Shown piece after piece: positions 36,525 to 45,455 of a stretch of 64,000 bases of DNA. The notes beneath the pieces were generated by a model. That model worked only from the letters and a program-made list of their open reading frames with translations. It did no database searches and was not told where the DNA came from. The translations under genes and the position numbers were made by a program. Source of the DNA: Paenibacillus sp. J5C2022 (lineage in GTDB: Bacteria; Bacillota; Bacilli; Paenibacillales; Paenibacillaceae); contig NZ_JAOQJC010000033.1 in NCBI RefSeq assembly GCF_025567625.1, forward strand, positions 23,291-87,290. Direction: 5' to 3'. Every line of letters starts with the position of its first letter. Within the stretch, counting starts at the first letter, position 1.

Positions 36525-37117
36525 ACCAATGGGATACTCGCTTTCGCACAGAGAATTACGTGTATGGCAAGGAACCGAATGTCTTTTTAACGGAATTTCA
36601 GAAGAAAATAAAAGTTTCCGGTGATGCTTTAGCGATCGCCGAAGGGGAAGGGCGTAATGCGGTTTACTTAGCGGAACAGGGCATGAATGTCACGGCATGG
36701 GATTATGCAGAATCGGGACTCGTGAAAACGAAACAGCTTGCAGATGAACGAGGTGTAGTGGTCTCGACTGAACTTATAGATTTGAATGAGGCCAATTGGG
36801 ATAACGCTAAGTGGGATGAAATCGTATGTATTTTCGGCCATTTCCCAGCGGAGCTCCGGCAAAAAACACTTCGAGGTGTAAAGGAAGCTGTGAAGCCGGG
36901 TGGTTATTTTTTGACAGAGGTATATTCCCATAATCAGCTCCCTTATGGCAGCGGCGGGCCGCAGAATCTGGATTTTTTATATAAACCGGAAGAGATTTTA
37001 GAAACTTTTGCAGATTGGCGTATGGTTCATTTTTTCTTGGGAGAGGTTGTTCGTCACGAAGGAGAACTCCATCATGGGCTGTCCCATGTGATTCAATTTG
37101 TTGGGCAAAAACCGTAA
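36521..37117 (+). CDS. Class I SAM-dependent methyltransferase (TehB/thiopurine-like)
   Basis: The gene encodes 198 residues from ATG at 36521, coupled to the rhodanese stop; an ATG eight codons earlier is less likely. It starts with WDTRFRTENYVYGKEPNVFL. Motif I is ALAIAEGEGRNAVYLAEQGMNVTAWDYAESGL, and post-motif IFGHFPAELRQKTLRGVKEAVKPGGYFLTEVY. This is the compact TehB/TPMT-like group often found with sulfur or tellurite genes. In this operon a volatile or thiol methylation role is inferred. Confidence 0.85.
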   Translation: MNQWDTRFRTENYVYGKEPNVFLTEFQKKIKVSGDALAIAEGEGRNAVYLAEQGMNVTAWDYAESGLVKTKQLADERGVVVSTELIDLNEANWDNAKWDEIVCIFGHFPAELRQKTLRGVKEAVKPGGYFLTEVYSHNQLPYGSGGPQNLDFLYKPEEILETFADWRMVHFFLGEVVRHEGELHHGLSHVIQFVGQKP

Positions 37118-37148
37118 CATGATCAAAATGGAAGAAGGGTGATTACAG

Positions 37149-38798
37149 ATGGCAAAAAAGATTCTGATTGTAGGCGGTGTAGCGGGAGGAGCCTCCGCAG
37201 CAGCAAGACTTCGCAGACTGGATGAGACGGCAGAGATTGTTATTTTTGAGCGCGGGGGATATATTTCATTCGCAAATTGCGGTCTTCCTTATTATATCGG
37301 AGAAACCATTGAAGAACGATCCAAGTTGTTGGTGCAAACACCGGAGAGTATGAAAGCTCGGTTTAATCTGGATGTACGCATTCAAAGCGATGTGATCCAA
37401 GTCGATCCTGAGCAAAAGAAGGTTCTTGTAAATAGTAAAGAACGCGGAATCTATGAGGAGAATTATGATTACCTCATTTTGTCCCCCGGAGCTAAACCGT
37501 TGCAACCGCCGATCCCGGGAATAGATAGCCCTCTAATTTTTACACTCCGCAATATGGAGGACACGGATCGGATTAAAGCGATGGTGGATCAAGAAGGAGT
37601 CCAGAGTGCCGTAGTTGTTGGTGGCGGGTATATCGGTGTGGAAATGGCGGAAAATCTGCGGGAACGAGGGCTTGAAGTTTCCTTAGTAGAAGCAGCGCCT
37701 CACATCCTTGCTCCCTTTGATTCTGAAATGGCTGCGATTGCGGAAAAGGAACTGGAAGACCATGGCGTTGCGCTTTATCTGGGGGATGGCGTACAGTCTT
37801 TTCGAGAAGAAGAGCAAGGGATCAGTGTTGTATTGCAGAGCGGGCAGGCAGTTCGTGCTGATCTAGTTCTCTTGGCAATCGGTGTGAAACCGGACACGGA
37901 ATTTCTTAGCGATTCCGGCATTGAATTGGGAGCACGAGGCCACATCATCGTAGGTGAGACCTTGCAGACTAACCGAGAAGGTGTGTTTGCGGTTGGCGAT
38001 GCAGTGGAGATTACGGATTTTGTTCTTGGTACGCAAGGGGCTATTCCGCTCGCAGGACCGGCGAATAAGCAAGGTAGAATAGCAGCAGATCGGATTTGTG
38101 GATTACCATCGACGTATAAAGGAACGCAAGGTACAGCCATTATTAAAATATTCAGTCTTACAGGCGCCAGTACTGGAAGCAATGAGCGAACGCTCGCACG
38201 TTTAAATATTCCTTATCGTGTTGTTTATGTACATCCGAGCTCTCATGCGACCTATTATCCTGGTGCCAAGCAGATCGCGCTAAAGTTGCTGTTTAATGAG
38301 GAAGGACGCATTTTAGGAGCACAAGCCTTCGGTGAAGAAGGGGTAGACAAACGAATCGATGTTATCGCAACCGTGCTGCGATTAAAAGGAACCATCCACG
38401 ATCTGACCGAATTGGAACTCTCGTATGCGCCGCCCTTCTCTTCCGCGAAAGATCCGGTGAATATGGCAGGCTATTTTGCGCAAAATGTGCTAAACGGTCT
38501 TGTGGAAGTCGTGACCTTAAAGGAGATTGACGCGATAGACCTTGAAAAGCAAATCCTGCTTGATGTACGTACTGAAGCTGAATTTAACGACGGGTTCATC
38601 GAAGGGGCGATTCACGTTCCGGTTGATGAGCTTCGGAATCGTATGCATGAGTTGGACCGAGAGAAAGAGATTTATACGTATTGTGCGGTTGGAGCAAGAG
38701 GGTATATCGCTTCGCGCATTCTAAGTCAGAACGGCTTTAAGGTTAAGGATTTGACCGGTGGATACCGCAGCTATAGGATGGCTAATTATAAATCGTAA
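37149..38798 (+). CDS. CoA-disulfide reductase fused to rhodanese (CoADR-RHD)
   Basis: The gene encodes 549 residues. The FAD-binding start is KKILIVGGVAGGASAAARLRRL. The active-site Cys lies in ISFANCGLPYYIG near residue 43. The NAD(P)H motif is VVVGGGYIGVEMAENL near 155, and the second FAD motif VFAVGDAVEI near 280. The dimer domain is followed by a C-terminal rhodanese domain (LLDVRTEAEFNDGFIEGAIHVPVDELRNRM, with YTYCAVGARGYIA, Cys near 518). Such fusions reduce CoA persulfide or polysulfide. It is a core member of the CstR-regulated sulfide response. Confidence 0.93.
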   Translation: MAKKILIVGGVAGGASAAARLRRLDETAEIVIFERGGYISFANCGLPYYIGETIEERSKLLVQTPESMKARFNLDVRIQSDVIQVDPEQKKVLVNSKERGIYEENYDYLILSPGAKPLQPPIPGIDSPLIFTLRNMEDTDRIKAMVDQEGVQSAVVVGGGYIGVEMAENLRERGLEVSLVEAAPHILAPFDSEMAAIAEKELEDHGVALYLGDGVQSFREEEQGISVVLQSGQAVRADLVLLAIGVKPDTEFLSDSGIELGARGHIIVGETLQTNREGVFAVGDAVEITDFVLGTQGAIPLAGPANKQGRIAADRICGLPSTYKGTQGTAIIKIFSLTGASTGSNERTLARLNIPYRVVYVHPSSHATYYPGAKQIALKLLFNEEGRILGAQAFGEEGVDKRIDVIATVLRLKGTIHDLTELELSYAPPFSSAKDPVNMAGYFAQNVLNGLVEVVTLKEIDAIDLEKQILLDVRTEAEFNDGFIEGAIHVPVDELRNRMHELDREKEIYTYCAVGARGYIASRILSQNGFKVKDLTGGYRSYRMANYKS

Positions 38799-38836
38799 AA
38801 TCATAGGAGCGGAAACTTGGAAAGGGGAGGACTTCT

Positions 38837-39472
38837 ATGAAGGAAAGTAGCATAGGTGAGACAATGAACATTGCGTTAGCTTCACCAGTGCAAGTCGGAG
38901 GGAATATATTTACACCGGAGCAATTAGCGAAAATCAGTAATGTAGTTGGTCTAGATGCTAAAATTGAGATCACGCCATTTAGACAAATCTATGTGGAGGT
39001 TCCTATCGACCAGCGCGGAACGATTCAGCAGGAGCTGGAGCGTTCGGGGCTTGAGGTATATACGGCCGGTGCAGTAACCAAAAGCTTGATTGCTTGCCAA
39101 TTCTGCAGAGGAGCAGAAGAAGCAGGACTGGATACGGCTCGGATGTTGAATCAAGCGATTGCGGGAATTGAAACACCAACGCCGATGAAGATCGGTTACG
39201 CCGGTTGTGCGCTCGGCACAAGTGAACCCCTGCTTAAGAATATCGGTGTTGTTAAAATGCGGGATAAATTTGACATTTATGTCGGAGGAGAATCGAAAGG
39301 CTTGAAAGCAACACTCGCTAAGAAATTGGTTTCTGAATTGGCTGAAGATGAGCTTGTCGCAATTATTATGAAATTGATCGATTATTATAAGGCCAATGCG
39401 AAGGGGAAAGAGAAATTCAGTAGATTCGTGGAACGTATATCCCTAGAAAAGCTGCAAGGCGTGTTACTATAG
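38837..39472 (+). CDS. Nitrite/sulfite reductase ferredoxin-like domain protein
   Basis: The gene encodes 211 residues behind GGGGAGG. It has one ferredoxin-like half domain (ITPFRQIYVEVPIDQRGTIQQELERSGLEVY) and a part of the siroheme/Fe-S domain with CQFCRGAEEAGLDTARM and KIGYAGCALGTSEPLLKNIGVV. The four Cys could hold a cluster. It is about half the size of a full sulfite reductase, as in small NirA-like or dissimilatory-type proteins. It is the last gene before a strong terminator. Confidence 0.82.
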   Translation: MKESSIGETMNIALASPVQVGGNIFTPEQLAKISNVVGLDAKIEITPFRQIYVEVPIDQRGTIQQELERSGLEVYTAGAVTKSLIACQFCRGAEEAGLDTARMLNQAIAGIETPTPMKIGYAGCALGTSEPLLKNIGVVKMRDKFDIYVGGESKGLKATLAKKLVSELAEDELVAIIMKLIDYYKANAKGKEKFSRFVERISLEKLQGVLL

Positions 39473-39483
39473 CATATTGAAGT

Positions 39484-39523
39484 AAAACATAAACCCAGTC
39501 GTTGTGACTGGGTTTATGTTTTT
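39484..39523. terminator. Strong bidirectional terminator
   Basis: AAAACATAAACCCAGTC at 39484-39500 pairs with GACTGGGTTTATGTTTT from 39506, with T-runs. It ends the sulfur operon and the convergent thiol cluster. Confidence 0.9.
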
Positions 39524-39555
39524 AGCTTGCCCATATTACTTGGACACGTTGATAC

Positions 39556-39990
39556 TTAGACACGTTGATGGTCAGGTCGCCACTTTTTCACATTCTTTTT
39601 AATTTCTTCAGGCGACAGATGACTAGCTATGATTCGATCGACCAGATCAACTACCTCTGCATCTGATGCGAAACGCAACGCAATGAGTTGCTCCTTCGAG
39701 AGACCTTCATCCAAACGTTTACCCGTCAACATAAAATAACGCAGCTGCTCTTCGGTTCGAATAAGCCGGTCTTGTAAGGTTAATGCATACATACGCGCAA
39801 GCATTCCAGGGACGATTGCAAGCACAACCACACCAACTAGTAACAATAGATTTAAAGAAAAACCGTTGCTCATAAATTCATAAATACTATACACTACTGT
39901 AGTCAATAGCAAGATGATGCTTAATGGCAGCCAAATAAAGTGCTGTAACGGCTGATAACGAGTATGATTTGCATAGGATTGTTCTTTCAG
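39556..39990 (-). CDS. DUF6526-family membrane protein
   Basis: The protein has two membrane helices (near residues 20-40 and 48-70), then a soluble helical part ending in DRIIASHLSPEEIKKNVKKWRPDHQRV. The N-terminus KEQSYANHTRYQPLQHFIWLP matches DUF6526, whose members start with a similar (M)KEQ stretch. The start may therefore be the CTG at 39990, six bases after GGAGGTG; a GTG at 39999 lies inside the ribosome site. The gene encodes 144 residues. Function is unknown. It is last gene of the minus-strand thiol cluster. Confidence 0.75.
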   Translation of the reverse strand: MKEQSYANHTRYQPLQHFIWLPLSIILLLTTVVYSIYEFMSNGFSLNLLLLVGVVVLAIVPGMLARMYALTLQDRLIRTEEQLRYFMLTGKRLDEGLSKEQLIALRFASDAEVVDLVDRIIASHLSPEEIKKNVKKWRPDHQRV

Positions 39991-40017
39991 TTTCCTCACC
40001 TCCTGTACGATTGCCGA

Positions 40018-40359
40018 CTAGGATATTTCATAATGCTCCATGATCTGTTCTAGCTTATTCTTTAATTGATCAAAACGAACAAACCGATCTTCTCGTATAT
40101 ATTCCTTTCGATCTATGATCAAAAGCATAATAGGAACTGTAAAAATTAAAAATTTTTCTGCCACCTCTTCTACCTTATTGGCATCAATGTGCCCTAGGTG
40201 GATAAGTGGATAATGATCAAGTAGCTCTCTTAGCTTAGGCAATATAGCGTGACACACACTACACTCTGGCCTGGATACGTACAAGAAACTCAACTTGTGA
40301 TTTTCAAGAAACTCTTCTACCATCTCAAGTGAAGTTAACTCATTCAGCTTTTTCATCAT
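40018..40359 (-). CDS. Thioredoxin-like protein (CxxC)
   Basis: The gene encodes 113 residues with a thioredoxin fold. The active motif is SRPECSVCHAILPKLRELL (CSVC near residue 33-36), then VEEVAEKFLIFTVPIMLLI with the cis-Pro. It starts at the overlap with the OsmC stop. It probably transfers electrons in thiol repair; the partner is unknown. Confidence 0.85.
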   Translation of the reverse strand: MMKKLNELTSLEMVEEFLENHKLSFLYVSRPECSVCHAILPKLRELLDHYPLIHLGHIDANKVEEVAEKFLIFTVPIMLLIIDRKEYIREDRFVRFDQLKNKLEQIMEHYEIS

Positions 40360-40847
40360 TAGAACCAGTCTAACCCGTGATCTTCCACGTATTGACTAAC
40401 GACATCCTTGTCGGAAACTAATGATACTTTGCCTTCAAACTCTATTTCAACCTCTGCTTTTTTTAATAAATTTCCGATTGCGCACCCTTTGTCTGCGGCT
40501 ACAATTGCTTCATGTGCTAATTCAATCTGATCTTCTGTTGCATCAATAGACAAAATAACATGAGGATAATGGATAATTTTAAAGCCTTCTTGTTTTGAAT
40601 TGGTTGCTTCCGAATTCATGATCAACCCGGCAACAGGCAATTTTTTTGTTTGAAGTATATATACAAGAGTCGTTATATAACAGGTTGCAGCGGAAGAAAC
40701 AAGTAACTCTTTCGGATTTGCGCCTTCCCCGCTGCCACCCAAAGATTCAGGTATAGCAATTTTTGTTTTAAGATAGTTAGCTTTTATTCTTCCGTCACCT
40801 TTTGCGTTTTGATACCAAACGGTATTCAAATTGGTCTTAATATCCAT
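40359..40847 (-). CDS. OsmC/Ohr-family peroxiredoxin-like protein
   Basis: The gene encodes 162 residues with AAGGAGTGATC before ATG. The two family Cys are in LVSSAATCYITTLVYIL (near 56) and AADKGCAIGNLLKKAEVEIE (near 120). Family members reduce organic hydroperoxides or handle persulfides. It is in one transcript with trxA, trxB and ytxJ. Confidence 0.88.
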   Translation of the reverse strand: MDIKTNLNTVWYQNAKGDGRIKANYLKTKIAIPESLGGSGEGANPKELLVSSAATCYITTLVYILQTKKLPVAGLIMNSEATNSKQEGFKIIHYPHVILSIDATEDQIELAHEAIVAADKGCAIGNLLKKAEVEIEFEGKVSLVSDKDVVSQYVEDHGLDWF

Positions 40848-40877
40848 TTGATCACTCCTTAAGATTTTTAGTTGTAT

Positions 40878-41216
40878 TTAATCTAATATCGCTGTCATAT
40901 GCTCTTTTGTAATCGCCCAATGGGATGTAGACCAGTGTTTCTCTTTATTTTTCACATATATGATTTGAGGAGATTCGTGCTTAACTCCCAGATCTTCGGC
41001 GATCTGATTCGAAACAGGGCGAGCTTCAATGACTTTTATCAGGGAATAATCGATATCTTTGTTCGGATTATCAGCTAAGTACTGCTCGTATTCGTTCAAC
41101 GCGTTAGCACTAACCGGACATGTAGTGCTATGTTTGAATATTACTTTTCCGCGTCCAGCCGATTGCCCCAACACATCTTTCCATTCGTCTAACGTCGTAA
41201 TTTCTTTCCATTGCAT
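40878..41216 (-). CDS. ytxJ: YtxJ/BrxC bacillithiol-system redox protein
   Basis: The gene encodes 112 residues from ATG at 41216; AAGGAG lies eleven bases upstream. The start WKEITTLDEWKDVLGQSAGRGKVIFKHSTTCPVSANALNEYEQYL carries the single active Cys in TTCPVS, as in YtxJ (BrxC). It removes bacillithiol from protein thiols. This supports a bacillithiol-using Bacillales host. Confidence 0.9.
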   Translation of the reverse strand: MQWKEITTLDEWKDVLGQSAGRGKVIFKHSTTCPVSANALNEYEQYLADNPNKDIDYSLIKVIEARPVSNQIAEDLGVKHESPQIIYVKNKEKHWSTSHWAITKEHMTAILD

Positions 41217-41278
41217 AAATAAATTCACTCCTTTTTCATTTCGTTAGCCTGAACTTCAATTCTATTACAGAGATTTGC

Positions 41279-42214
41279 TCATTCAAGTACTGCATGGTGT
41301 TCGATAAACTTCTCACTGTCGATCGCTGCCATACAACCGCTTCCCGCAGCCGTTATGGCTTGACGGTATTTGTTATCCTGTACGTCCCCGCAAGCAAATA
41401 CACCGGGAACGTTCGTTTCAGAACTTCCACTCTTTACAATTAGGTAACCGAGTTCATCAGTCTCCAGTTGTCCGTCTAAGAAGCCAGTGTTCGGGTTATG
41501 ACCAATCGCTACGAAAATACCGTCAGTTGCGATGACTTCTTCCGCTCCGTTCGCATTATCTTTTACCTTTAGACCAATCACTTTATCGTTATCGGTAATG
41601 ACCTCGAGAGGTGTTTTGTCCAAACTCCAAGTAATTTTACCGTTGTTGCGGGCGCGATCTTGCATAATTTTTGAAGCGCGCAATTCGCTACGTCGGTGTA
41701 CCACGCGAACTTCTTCAGCGAAACGTGTAAGGAAATTCGCTTCCTCCATAGCCGAGTCTCCACCGCCGACAACGATAATTTTCTTACCGCGATAGAAAAA
41801 GCCATCACAAGTAGCACAGGTACTCACGCCACGGCCGATACTTTCCTTCTCGCCAGGAATACCAAGCAATTTAGCCGATGCCCCGGTGGAAATGACCAGC
41901 GTCTCCGCTATCAGTTCACCGATGCCTTCCACTTTTAACTTAAACGGTCTTAGTGATAAATCGAGTTCGTTTACCCAGCCATTACGAAACTCGGCGCCGA
42001 AGCGTTCTGCTTGTTTCCGCATGTTATCCACCAATTCAGGCCCCAGGATTCCATCTGGGAATCCTGGGAAATTCTCGACTTCCGTTGTCGTACTTAATTG
42101 CCCGCCCGGCTCTGGCCCTTCAATCACTAGTGGGCTCAAGTTAGCCCGTGCCAAATAGATTGCAGCTGTCAAGCCGGAAGGTCCTGTTCCGATAACGATT
42201 GATTTATAGGTCAT
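41279..42214 (-). CDS. trxB: Thioredoxin-disulfide reductase
   Basis: The gene encodes 311 residues from the better spaced ATG at 42214, or two more from 42220. The FAD motif is SIVIGTGPSGLTAAIYLARA. The redox motif CATCDGFFY lies near residue 136. The NADPH motif is IIVVGGGDSAMEEANFL and the C-terminal FAD motif GVFACGDVQDNKYRQAITAAGSGCMAA. It reduces thioredoxin with NADPH. It lies 58 bases downstream of trxA in the same operon. A second, element-borne copy beside the host's own trxB is likely. Confidence 0.95.
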   Translation of the reverse strand: MTYKSIVIGTGPSGLTAAIYLARANLSPLVIEGPEPGGQLSTTTEVENFPGFPDGILGPELVDNMRKQAERFGAEFRNGWVNELDLSLRPFKLKVEGIGELIAETLVISTGASAKLLGIPGEKESIGRGVSTCATCDGFFYRGKKIIVVGGGDSAMEEANFLTRFAEEVRVVHRRSELRASKIMQDRARNNGKITWSLDKTPLEVITDNDKVIGLKVKDNANGAEEVIATDGIFVAIGHNPNTGFLDGQLETDELGYLIVKSGSSETNVPGVFACGDVQDNKYRQAITAAGSGCMAAIDSEKFIEHHAVLE

Positions 42215-42272
42215 TGTCATCTTCCTCCATTTTCCGCCATATCCAAAATATCCGCTGCATATCCCCTAGTTT

Positions 42273-42590
<318 letters not shown>

Positions 42591-42639
42591 GAAAGATTCC
42601 TCCTTTTAGTTTAAAAACAAAGAAATGATTTAATGATTG

Positions 42640-42691
42640 GTTATCTAGTTAACTTGTTATTTATAATACGATGTAATGTCTAGATTGTCAA
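42640..42691 (-). promoter_or_regulatory. trxA promoter with GntR-type operator
   Basis: Read on the minus strand: TTGACA, 17 bases, TATTAT, then GTTAACTAGATAAC at 42653-42640 about where transcription starts. The same motif, GTTACCTAGATAAC, lies at 42790-42803 before the divergent GntR gene. Confidence 0.8.
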
Positions 42692-42789
42692 CTTCAATTT
42701 TGCGTAAAATATTGAAACATTAAAGAGAATAGCCGTCACAGTGAACATTCCACTACTTGATTTTTTTTATCCGTTGGATTAAGCTAAAT

Positions 42790-42803
42790 GTTACCTAGAT
42801 AAC
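42790..42803 (+). promoter_or_regulatory. GntR-type operator at the regulator's own promoter
   Basis: GTTACCTAGATAAC at 42790-42803 is an imperfect palindrome matching the site before trxA. A TTGATT/TAAGCT promoter with 17-base spacing lies just upstream. One regulator at both sites would couple the two transcripts. Confidence 0.75.
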
Positions 42804-42831
42804 TAGTAAAGCGAGAAAGTTGGAGAGTAAT

Positions 42832-43509
42832 ATGAAATATTCAAGTTTTCTATTTAAAATCGATTCTGGTTCTTCTCTGCCAATCAACGTACAGATTAAG
42901 GAGCAAATCAAATGGTTGATCGGCAAAGACTTACTTAAACCAGGAGATCCACTTCCTTCAACCAATGAGTTAGCGGATCAGCTTGCCATTAACAGAAACA
43001 CGATTCAGTGGGTCTATTCCCAACTTAAAGAGGAAGGCCTTCTGATGATTCAAAGGGGGCGAGGGACGCAGGTTGCCGATGAAGATAAAATCGAAGAGTT
43101 CAGAAAACAAAACCAACATTTTTCTTTCGTGGAAAAAACAATTAAAGATGTTTACGAGTTAGGTTACAATGCAGAGAGCGTACTGTTGTCTGGATTTGCC
43201 TATATGCAGTTGTTTGGTCAACCGTTAGAGAAGAAGTTGAAATATCTCTTTATTGAGTGTAAGTCAATTTCATGCGTCTTTTATTTGGATGAAATCAAGC
43301 GAATGACATCAGCGGAAATTGAAGTAATCGATACTTCATCACCTGAAGACGTTCTTCATCAGGCTGTTCACAGGGCGGATGTCATTGTGACTGTCTCAGA
43401 TCTAGCTGAAAAAGTGAAGAAATTTGTTGAACCGGTCAATAAAAAGGTCATCTCTGTTGGTTCTTCAAACGATGTAACGCTGTTATTCAACATGTTGAGG
43501 CCACAATAA
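42832..43509 (+). CDS. GntR-family (YtrA/YhcF-like start) regulator
   Basis: The gene encodes 225 residues from ATG at 42832 behind GGAGAG; a TTG four codons earlier is possible. The N-terminal HTH reads LPINVQIKEQIKWLIGKDLLKPGDPLPSTNELADQLAINRNTIQWVYSQLKEEGLLMIQRGRGTQVAD. The C-terminal 145 residues are a Rossmann-like domain (YLFIECKSISCVFYLDEIKR, VHRADVIVTVSDLAEKVKKFV) of the PLP-free kind, which could sense a ligand. It is divergent from the trx operon with which it shares operators. Confidence 0.88.
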   Translation: MKYSSFLFKIDSGSSLPINVQIKEQIKWLIGKDLLKPGDPLPSTNELADQLAINRNTIQWVYSQLKEEGLLMIQRGRGTQVADEDKIEEFRKQNQHFSFVEKTIKDVYELGYNAESVLLSGFAYMQLFGQPLEKKLKYLFIECKSISCVFYLDEIKRMTSAEIEVIDTSSPEDVLHQAVHRADVIVTVSDLAEKVKKFVEPVNKKVISVGSSNDVTLLFNMLRPQ

Positions 43510-43796
43510 TATTTTGTGGGGACATCAATGCGCATCCCCGAGGGAATGCTGCGATTTATTGCTCGTTCGCCGCCAAATTCTTTGGCGGCCGAAATCGAGC
43601 AGCGAAATGGCTGTTTTATCTTGCTTTAACAGCAGATTTTACAACATTGTAAATATGGCTTGCATTGGACTACCCTTTCTATGTTGCATTAGAACGGATG
43701 GTTATAGACATGGTTATTACTTGTCTACAAGAGGGAATCGGGTAGACCAGAACAAAAATGTAATCAGGAACAATGAGGAAAGGGGGGGACGCACCC
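43510..43796. other. Intergenic region with terminator hairpin
   Basis: GCCGCCAAA at 43569-43577 pairs with TTTGGCGGC at 43581-43589, inside a longer GCTCG/CGAGC stem (43561-43600). This probably ends the GntR transcript. The rest holds no credible gene and should carry the promoter of the AraC gene. Confidence 0.6.
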
Positions 43797-44600
43797 TTGC
43801 TGCTTCGTACATACAATCCGCCAATGCCGTTATCGTTGTTCGTCGATTATTTTTGGTATATGGAAGATTATAGTCCTTCACATTCCAAAGAACTGGCTTT
43901 ACCAGACGGATCTGTGGATGTGATCATTGATCTTAGGGAGGACAAAATTCGATTATTCGATGGTCATCAACACGAGTTGGTTTTCGGCCATTCGATTCTC
44001 TGCGGTCCGCACTCGGAATATTTTGTAATCGACACAGCCTGTGAGTCGAGAGTGATTGGCATCCACTTCAAACCAGGTGGGATTCCCCCCTTCCTTAAAG
44101 AACCGATCGAAGAGCTTCACAATAAACATTTTCCACTAGATATATTATGGGGATCCAAAGTCGGCGAAATTCGTGATGAATTGCTGGCTTCATCTGCACC
44201 AGAAGAGATGTTCCATGTGCTTGAACGTCGCCTGCTGTCGCTTGTAGTGAGGGATTTGGAATGGCATCCGGCAGTACAATTCGTATTGAGCCATCTTCAT
44301 GGTTACCGGATCGCGGAGCTTATTGACCAGATCGGAATCAGTCACCGAAGATTCAATCAACTATTTAAAGCAGAAGTCGGTATGACACCTAAGCGCTTAA
44401 ACCGCCTTTATCGATTCCAAGAAGTTTTGCGTTTCGTTCATTCCGAGGAAAATATTTCGTGGATCGATATCGCTCAAGCTTGCGGTTATTATGATCAAGC
44501 GCATTTCATAAAGGATTTTAAGTCTTTCTCCGGTATCAATCCGAGTGAATATCGCCCAATTAGTGGAAGGCATCATAATCATGCTAAGCATATCACGTAA
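43797..44600 (+). CDS. AraC-family regulator with DUF6597-type N-domain
   Basis: The gene encodes 267 residues. The start is probably TTG at 43797, since GGGGGG lies eight bases before and homologs begin with a similar LLRTYNPPMPLSLFVDYFWY. An ATG eight codons upstream is possible. The N-domain (HSKELALPDGSVDVIIDL, GIHFKPGGIPPFL) is typical of DUF6597. The C-terminal double HTH runs from FVLSHLHGYRIAELIDQIGISHRRFNQLFKAEVGMTPKRLNRLYRFQEVL to IAQACGYYDQAHFIKDFKSFSGINPSEYR. The next two genes (VOC, MmcQ) are likely targets. Confidence 0.9.
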   Translation: MLLRTYNPPMPLSLFVDYFWYMEDYSPSHSKELALPDGSVDVIIDLREDKIRLFDGHQHELVFGHSILCGPHSEYFVIDTACESRVIGIHFKPGGIPPFLKEPIEELHNKHFPLDILWGSKVGEIRDELLASSAPEEMFHVLERRLLSLVVRDLEWHPAVQFVLSHLHGYRIAELIDQIGISHRRFNQLFKAEVGMTPKRLNRLYRFQEVLRFVHSEENISWIDIAQACGYYDQAHFIKDFKSFSGINPSEYRPISGRHHNHAKHIT

Positions 44601-44692
44601 GGTCAAAAATATACAATATTTGATTGTGTGCCTGGTATATGATGAAGAAGAAAGTAAGGAATTTCTTTATAAATTTGAAGGAGGGGATATCG

Positions 44693-45100
44693 ATGGCTGA
44701 CAACTATAGGCCTCACGGCTACCAAACGGTAACACCGCATATTACGGTCGAAAATGCAGTTGCCATGATTGCATTCCTGGAAGATGTATTTTATGCTGAG
44801 GAACTGAACAGAGGAACAGGGGAAGATGGCAACATCACGCACGCGGAAGTTCGAGTGGGTGATACGATCATTGAAGTGTCGGAAGGAAATGACAGATTCC
44901 CGCCAAGAGGGAATACCCAACATATATTTGTTGAGGATACAGACGATTGCTATAGGCGGGCAATATCGGCTGGCTCGACTTCGTTATACGAACCGGCAGA
45001 TATGCCTTATGGAGAACGTAGCGGGGGTGTAGAAGATCCATTCGGTAACCATTGGTATATCGCGACCTTCACAGGAGGCAAAGGGCATGGTTACTACTGA
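44693..45100 (+). CDS. VOC-superfamily (glyoxalase/bleomycin-resistance-like) protein
   Basis: The gene encodes 135 residues from ATG at 44693 behind GGAGGGG. It has the PhnB-like course: TVTPHITVENAVAMIAFLEDVF, THAEVRVGDTIIEVSEG, VEDTDDCYRRAISAGSTSLYEPADMPYGERSGGVEDPFGNHWYIAT. The metal-site residues of the fold (HITV, EVRVG, EDPFGNHW) are present. Substrate is unknown; drug or aldehyde detoxification is common. Overlaps the next gene by 14 bases. Confidence 0.88.
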   Translation: MADNYRPHGYQTVTPHITVENAVAMIAFLEDVFYAEELNRGTGEDGNITHAEVRVGDTIIEVSEGNDRFPPRGNTQHIFVEDTDDCYRRAISAGSTSLYEPADMPYGERSGGVEDPFGNHWYIATFTGGKGHGYY

Positions 45101-45455
45101 TGATGTTCGAAACCTAGCACTTTCCTTGCCAGAAACAGAGCAAATGGAGCATTGGGGAAAGCCATCGTTTCGTGTACGGAATAAAATTTTTGCGGTTATC
45201 CAACCGGACGGTAAATCGCTGGTCATCAAAACAACACAAGATGATCGGTTAGCTTACACGATGATGGATCCTGATGTTTATCGCGTGCCCGATAGTTTTA
45301 ATAACCTCGCCTTTATGGTCATTCGATTGGATCGAGTAGCTTTTGAGGAATGTCACAATTTGATTATCCAGGCATGGAGATTAGTAACTCCTAAAAAAGT
45401 GGTGAAGGCATACAACGAAGTATCTGGAAGGAGCCAAACCGATGGGGATAGATAA
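45087..45455 (+). CDS. MmcQ/YjbR-family protein
   Basis: The gene encodes 122 residues. The course DVRNLALSLPETEQMEHWGKPSFRVRNKIFAVIQPDGKSLVIKTTQDDRLAYTMMDPDVYRVP is typical of the MmcQ/YjbR family, which has a double-wing DNA-binding-like fold and unknown function. It overlaps the VOC gene and is probably cotranscribed with it, a pairing that is frequent in Bacillales. Confidence 0.88.
   Translation: MVTTDDVRNLALSLPETEQMEHWGKPSFRVRNKIFAVIQPDGKSLVIKTTQDDRLAYTMMDPDVYRVPDSFNNLAFMVIRLDRVAFEECHNLIIQAWRLVTPKKVVKAYNEVSGRSQTDGDR

Noticed and set aside
43514..43873. Forward frame between the GntR and AraC genes
   Set aside because: It passes through the terminator hairpin, overlaps the AraC start in another frame and has no known pattern.
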